Below are positions 54,687 to 58,217 of a DNA stretch of 58,217 bases, piece after piece. The position numbers were made by a program, and so were the translations under genes. Positions within the stretch are counted from its first letter, which is position 1; every line of letters starts with the position of its first letter. The notes under the pieces were generated by a model. That model did no database searches, was not told the DNA's origin, and worked only from the letters and a program-made list of their open reading frames with translations. Origin of the DNA: Bacteroidetes bacterium RIFCSPLOWO2_12_FULL_35_15 (GTDB lineage: Bacteria > Bacteroidota > Bacteroidia > 2-12-FULL-35-15); assembly GCA_001769385.1 (NCBI GenBank), contig MEPB01000100.1, positions 1-58,217 on the forward strand. Direction: 5' to 3'.

Positions 54687-57600
54687 TTATTTCAATAAAA
54701 CTTTTGCAGTACCAGCACCCGCCACTGATTCTAAATAAACACCAATGCTGGTACCAGCCGAAGGGATAGCTACACTTCCAGCTTTACCGGCTGATACATT
54801 ACCTGTAATACAATGTTGGCCTCTTACTGCTCCCCCTGCATCAACATTAACTGTAACAACACCAGCTACGGCCACTTTTGCAAGTGCACCGCTGGCAACA
54901 GATTCGGTTACAACACCCATTGCAGAATAGTTACCGGCAGTAGCGGTTGTGGTAAATGAATTATTTATACTGCCAATTATAACTATATCACCTACAGTAC
55001 AAACTCCACCTGTATTGTTAGTTAAAACTATTGTAATGGCCGTGTTAATACCTGATGACGCATCACCAATATTCATATTACCAGTATTGGCATCAATTCT
55101 CATTCTTTCTGTATTTGCTGTCTTAAATACTAATGGTTGAGTATTGGTGGAACCTATGAATTCGGAACCAGATAAAGAATTACCGGTTAGTAACCATCCG
55201 GAACCACCGGAAGAAACTAATGTCCAATTTGGTATTGCGGGTGTTCCGCTATTATAATAAAAACCTGCAGTACCATCTGTTTGATATATTATTAAACCTG
55301 TTGCAGGGGAAGCTATTGCTGTTTTATTGGCAAGTGTCATCCGAGGAACTAAGAATCCTTTGGTAGTGGAAGTTAAATCCAATAAAGAAGATGCTTCCGG
55401 CGAACTGGTTCCAATACCAATATTTCCACCTGTATTAATATAACTGCTACCAGTTCCACCTGACAAAAGGATAGTATTTGTCCCACTATTTTTTATTCCA
55501 ATTGAGCCTGATGCTCCGGCTCCTGTTCCTGCTGAAATATTTACAGCATCTATTACATTTGTTTGATCACGTAATAATATTCCACCACCGGCAACAACAA
55601 ATTTATCTCCCGGAGTTGTTGTCCCAATTCCAATGTTACCGGTATTTTTGATAACCATATTCACATTGCCAGCAATAGATCCGTCAGCTGTGGTAATAAA
55701 TTCAAGACGAGTCGGTAAATCGCCAGCACCACCTGATGCAGCATCTCTTTTGCAAAAAATGCCCCCTTGTGCAGTACCCGCATCTTGTGAATCAGCAAAA
55801 TATATTGCACCAAGAATAGTGTTTACCGTAGCAGCAGGTGTATTTAGAACAGCAGAAAAAGTAGGAGCGAATCCATTTGAAATAGATAATAAGGTAGAAG
55901 GTGAACCTGTTCCAATACCCACATTTGTTCCACCATCAAAAATAAGGGAGTTACCAAGAGTAGTACCATTTGGCGTCCATTTTGGCACATAATTTAAAGT
56001 ACCGCTTCCTGTAACTGTTCCTGCAGCGGGAGTATTCCATGTTGGCGCACCCGCTCCATTGGAGGTAAGCACTTGCCCTGATGTTCCTACGGCTGTAATA
56101 CCCATTCCACTAGCTGTAGAATATACAGCACCTCCATTAACAGCAGTAAGGTTTGTATTTGTTCCGCCATTGGCAAGAGGTATTGTCGCAACCGTTCCAA
56201 TAGTACCTGCGGCACTGTTAGTAATAATTCCCGCTGTTGTTAATTTAGGGAAAGAAACAGTATTACTTGCACCACCAATTGCAACCGCTCCTGTAGCAGC
56301 GCCTGTATTAATATTTGTTACTGCTGAACCACTGGTATTGATATTAGATGCACCAGTTATAGTTACTGAGCTACTAAATGCAGCAGCAGCCGACCATGTT
56401 TTAGCACCTGCAGCAGTTTGTGCATTTGTTAAATCCACAAAGTTTTGAGTGGATGAACCTGTACCTCCATTCGCAATTGGTAATATTCCGGTAAAAGTAA
56501 TATTGGGTGTTGTTCCTCCGCTGGAAGCTATATTACCGCTACCTGTTACATTTGTTACAGTTCCTGCCGCACTGGAAACCAAGGTCCAGACAGGGACAGC
56601 AGGTGTACCGCTGTTATAGTAAAAACCAGCTGTGCCATCAGTCTGGTAAATCATTAAACCTGTTGCAGGTGTTACTATTGCTGTTTTATTTGCAAGAGTC
56701 ATTCTTGGAACTAAGAACCCTTTGGAAGTAGAAGTTAAATCCAATATCGAAGATACATCAGGAGATGAAGTTCCTATTGCTACCCTACCATCAGGAGAAA
56801 TAGTCATTCTGCCTGTTGCACTAATTGATCCGTTATCTGTAGTGACAAATGTTAATGCTGTTCCATGGGCAATCCCTGAAAAGTTTTCAGTAGCAGTAGC
56901 CATCATTCCTGCATTTGGCCCATTTGAACTAAATGCGGCTCCATCGTAACCAGAAAGTACAAAAGCACCAAGATTATCCCCAACCAATACAGCAGTAGGA
57001 AGTAATACAGTGCCTCTCGACCTCATCATTCCAATTCCGCTTTGAATATTTGAAGTAATATCTTCCGCAACCTGAACCGTCAAAGAAACCGGATTATTTC
57101 CTGCAATATGTAATTTTGAAGAAGGAGCATTAGTTCCAATACCAATATTACCTGCAGCGTCAAGTCTCATTCTCTCTAAATTCGTTGTTCTGAATATTAA
57201 TGGCTGTGCATCCGTATTTCCTAAAAAATTTGTTGCAGGATTAATACCTGAATTACCAAAAATTGACCATGTATTTGAGGTTCCACTCGAAGAAATAATT
57301 TTTTTCCATATGGCTCCATTAAAATAACAAAAGGCAAGACTGTCCGTATTATATATCAATAATCCGGTGGCAGGTGTCGCGATGGCAGCCATTTGAGTCC
57401 CATTCATTCGGGGAGTCAATAAACCTTTTGTAGCTGATTGAACATCCAGCATTGCACTGACATCCGGTGCTGCAATACCGATACTAACATTACCATTAGT
57501 AGAAATATTCATTACATTCCTATTCCCATTATAGATATCCTTAATTGTAAATCCGGTTGATGAATTTCCATCCTGACCAATAAACCATTCGCTTAGTCCG

Positions 57601-58217
57601 GTTTTTAAACGGTAACCCGTCTTAAAGTTACCTCCGCCATTTTGAACAGTAACCTCAATGGGATCAGTCGTTCCATAAACATGAAGTAAAGAAGCTGGAA
57701 CTGTCCCAATGCCAATTTTAGTTCCATCGTTATACAAATTACTTGTTGCTGTCCAATCTGTTCCATCGTGGTAAATAGTTTGTCCTGTAGTACCAATAAC
57801 ACCAAAAGTTCCGGTAGCTCCGGTTGTTCCATCAATTCCAGTGGCTCCCGTTACTCCCTGAATACCTTGTGAACCCGTTACTCCTGCTATACCTTGAATA
57901 CCTTGAGATCCGGTGGCTCCATCAATTCCGGTGGCTCCCGTCACTCCCTGAATACCTTGTGAACCCGTTACTCCGGCTATACCTTGAATACCCTGAGATC
58001 CGGTAGCTCCATCAATTCCTGTTGCTCCGGTTACTCCCTGAATACCTTGTGAACCTGTTACTCCGGCTATACCCTGAATACCTTGAGATCCGGTGGCTCC
58101 ATCAATTCCTGTTGCTCCCGTTACTCCCTGAATACCTTGTGAACCCGTTACTCCGGCTATACCTTGAATACCCTGAGATCCGGTGGCTCCATCAATTCCT
58201 GTGGCTCCCGTTACTCC
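54687..58217 (-). CDS. Fibre protein with collagen-like region; 5' end outside the window
   Basis: The last 1176 codons are visible; the frame stays open to the right edge, so the start and signal peptide are not in the window. The beginning is a collagen-like Gly-x-y region made of a 30-residue repeat ([18 protein letters not shown] and so on; 90-bp period, 57800-58217). The shaft has the same GNIGIGTxxP and [24 protein letters not shown] modules as the two downstream genes. The end is not S74 but a ~95-residue beta domain ([51 protein letters not shown]...[20 protein letters not shown]), somewhat like small trimeric capsid-cement domains. It ends 13 bp before the next gene on the same strand. 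Confidence 0.85.
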   Translation of the reverse strand, partial: GVTGATGIDGATGSQGIQGIAGVTGSQGIQGVTGATGIDGATGSQGIQGIAGVTGSQGIQGVTGATGIDGATGSQGIQGIAGVTGSQGIQGVTGATGIDGATGSQGIQGIAGVTGSQGIQGVTGATGIDGTTGATGTFGVIGTTGQTIYHDGTDWTATSNLYNDGTKIGIGTVPASLLHVYGTTDPIEVTVQNGGGNFKTGYRLKTGLSEWFIGQDGNSSTGFTIKDIYNGNRNVMNISTNGNVSIGIAAPDVSAMLDVQSATKGLLTPRMNGTQMAAIATPATGLLIYNTDSLAFCYFNGAIWKKIISSSGTSNTWSIFGNSGINPATNFLGNTDAQPLIFRTTNLERMRLDAAGNIGIGTNAPSSKLHIAGNNPVSLTVQVAEDITSNIQSGIGMMRSRGTVLLPTAVLVGDNLGAFVLSGYDGAAFSSNGPNAGMMATATENFSGIAHGTALTFVTTDNGSISATGRMTISPDGRVAIGTSSPDVSSILDLTSTSKGFLVPRMTLANKTAIVTPATGLMIYQTDGTAGFYYNSGTPAVPVWTLVSSAAGTVTNVTGSGNIASSGGTTPNITFTGILPIANGGTGSSTQNFVDLTNAQTAAGAKTWSAAAAFSSSVTITGASNINTSGSAVTNINTGAATGAVAIGGASNTVSFPKLTTAGIITNSAAGTIGTVATIPLANGGTNTNLTAVNGGAVYSTASGMGITAVGTSGQVLTSNGAGAPTWNTPAAGTVTGSGTLNYVPKWTPNGTTLGNSLIFDGGTNVGIGTGSPSTLLSISNGFAPTFSAVLNTPAATVNTILGAIYFADSQDAGTAQGGIFCKRDAASGGAGDLPTRLEFITTADGSIAGNVNMVIKNTGNIGIGTTTPGDKFVVAGGGILLRDQTNVIDAVNISAGTGAGASGSIGIKNSGTNTILLSGGTGSSYINTGGNIGIGTSSPEASSLLDLTSTTKGFLVPRMTLANKTAIASPATGLIIYQTDGTAGFYYNSGTPAIPNWTLVSSGGSGWLLTGNSLSGSEFIGSTNTQPLVFKTANTERMRIDANTGNMNIGDASSGINTAITIVLTNNTGGVCTVGDIVIIGSINNSFTTTATAGNYSAMGVVTESVASGALAKVAVAGVVTVNVDAGGAVRGQHCITGNVSAGKAGSVAIPSAGTSIGVYLESVAGAGTAKVLLK
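57800..58217 (-). repeat. 90-bp tandem repeat coding for Gly-x-y collagen-like sequence
   Basis: The same word recurs 90 bp apart (for example GGCTCCCGTCAC at 57932 and a close copy at 58022) and continues to the window end. At least four and a half units are visible. Copies differ mostly by single third-position changes. Confidence 0.85.

Noticed and set aside
57800-58217. 90-bp direct repeats as a CRISPR or minisatellite
   Set aside because: They code for Gly-x-y repeats in frame with the fibre gene; no spacer structure.
46264-58217. Prophage or tailocin because of S74 tail-fibre domains
   Set aside because: The fibre proteins have Sec signal peptides where visible, and there are no capsid, terminase, sheath, baseplate, lysis or integrase genes nearby.

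Overview
The window looks like a chromosomal segment of an AT-rich member of the Bacteroidota. The evidence is the many type IX secretion system (T9SS) C-terminal sorting domains, PorP/SprF and OmpA partners, TAnnTTTG-type -7 boxes with upstream TTTG/TTTTTG, a long S16 tail, and several families of short palindromic repeats typical of this phylum. I see no rRNA, tRNA, CRISPR array, transposase or integrase. I cannot place it below phylum.

Layout. (1) 46-1848, minus strand: two paralogous small secreted proteins with a C-x-C-H motif and a T9SS type A tail. (2) 2106-11515, plus strand: a phenylacetate (paa) catabolic cluster in the order paaE-A-B-C-D-G-H-I-(IVP remnant)-J-(IVP)-Y. It encodes the phenylacetyl-CoA epoxidase, the epoxide isomerase and the beta-oxidation-like lower steps, but the ligase PaaK, the ring-opening enzyme PaaZ and the hydratase PaaF are not here. 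Every loose gap in this cluster holds a repeat or a small IVP gene. (3) 11703-14863: a YciI-like protein, an unknown protein, a secreted T9SS protein, an outer-membrane barrel and a DUF3820 protein. (4) 15110-24552: housekeeping genes, namely a saccharopine-dehydrogenase-like enzyme, trmN6, rimM, rpsP, a tandem universal stress protein, dnaE and trxA. (5) 24753-37521, plus strand: a DUF58 protein carrying an in-frame palindromic insertion, then four exported proteins. These include a 2345-residue T9SS type B protein with eleven 83-residue repeats.

(6) 38055-58217, minus strand, seven co-directional genes running in from the right edge: a collagen-like/fibre protein (5' end outside the window), two giant fibre proteins ending in peptidase S74 self-cleaving chaperone domains, a small T9SS type B (CHU_C) protein, a PorP/SprF-type outer-membrane protein, a PorE-like TPR/PD40/OmpA protein with four extra beta-repeats, and a barrel-plus-seven-Ig-repeat protein. 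I read this as a candidate surface-fibre locus, combining phage-tail-like trimeric fibres with a T9SS attachment cassette. It is the most interesting multi-gene system here, though the functional link between its parts is inference.

A second theme is repeat biology. Palindromic elements sit on both sides of the stress-protein gene, inside two reading frames (the DUF58 gene and the PorP/SprF signal peptide) and in almost every spacer of the paa operon. Two IVP-type four-helix-bundle genes flanked by imperfect inverted repeats lie inside that operon.
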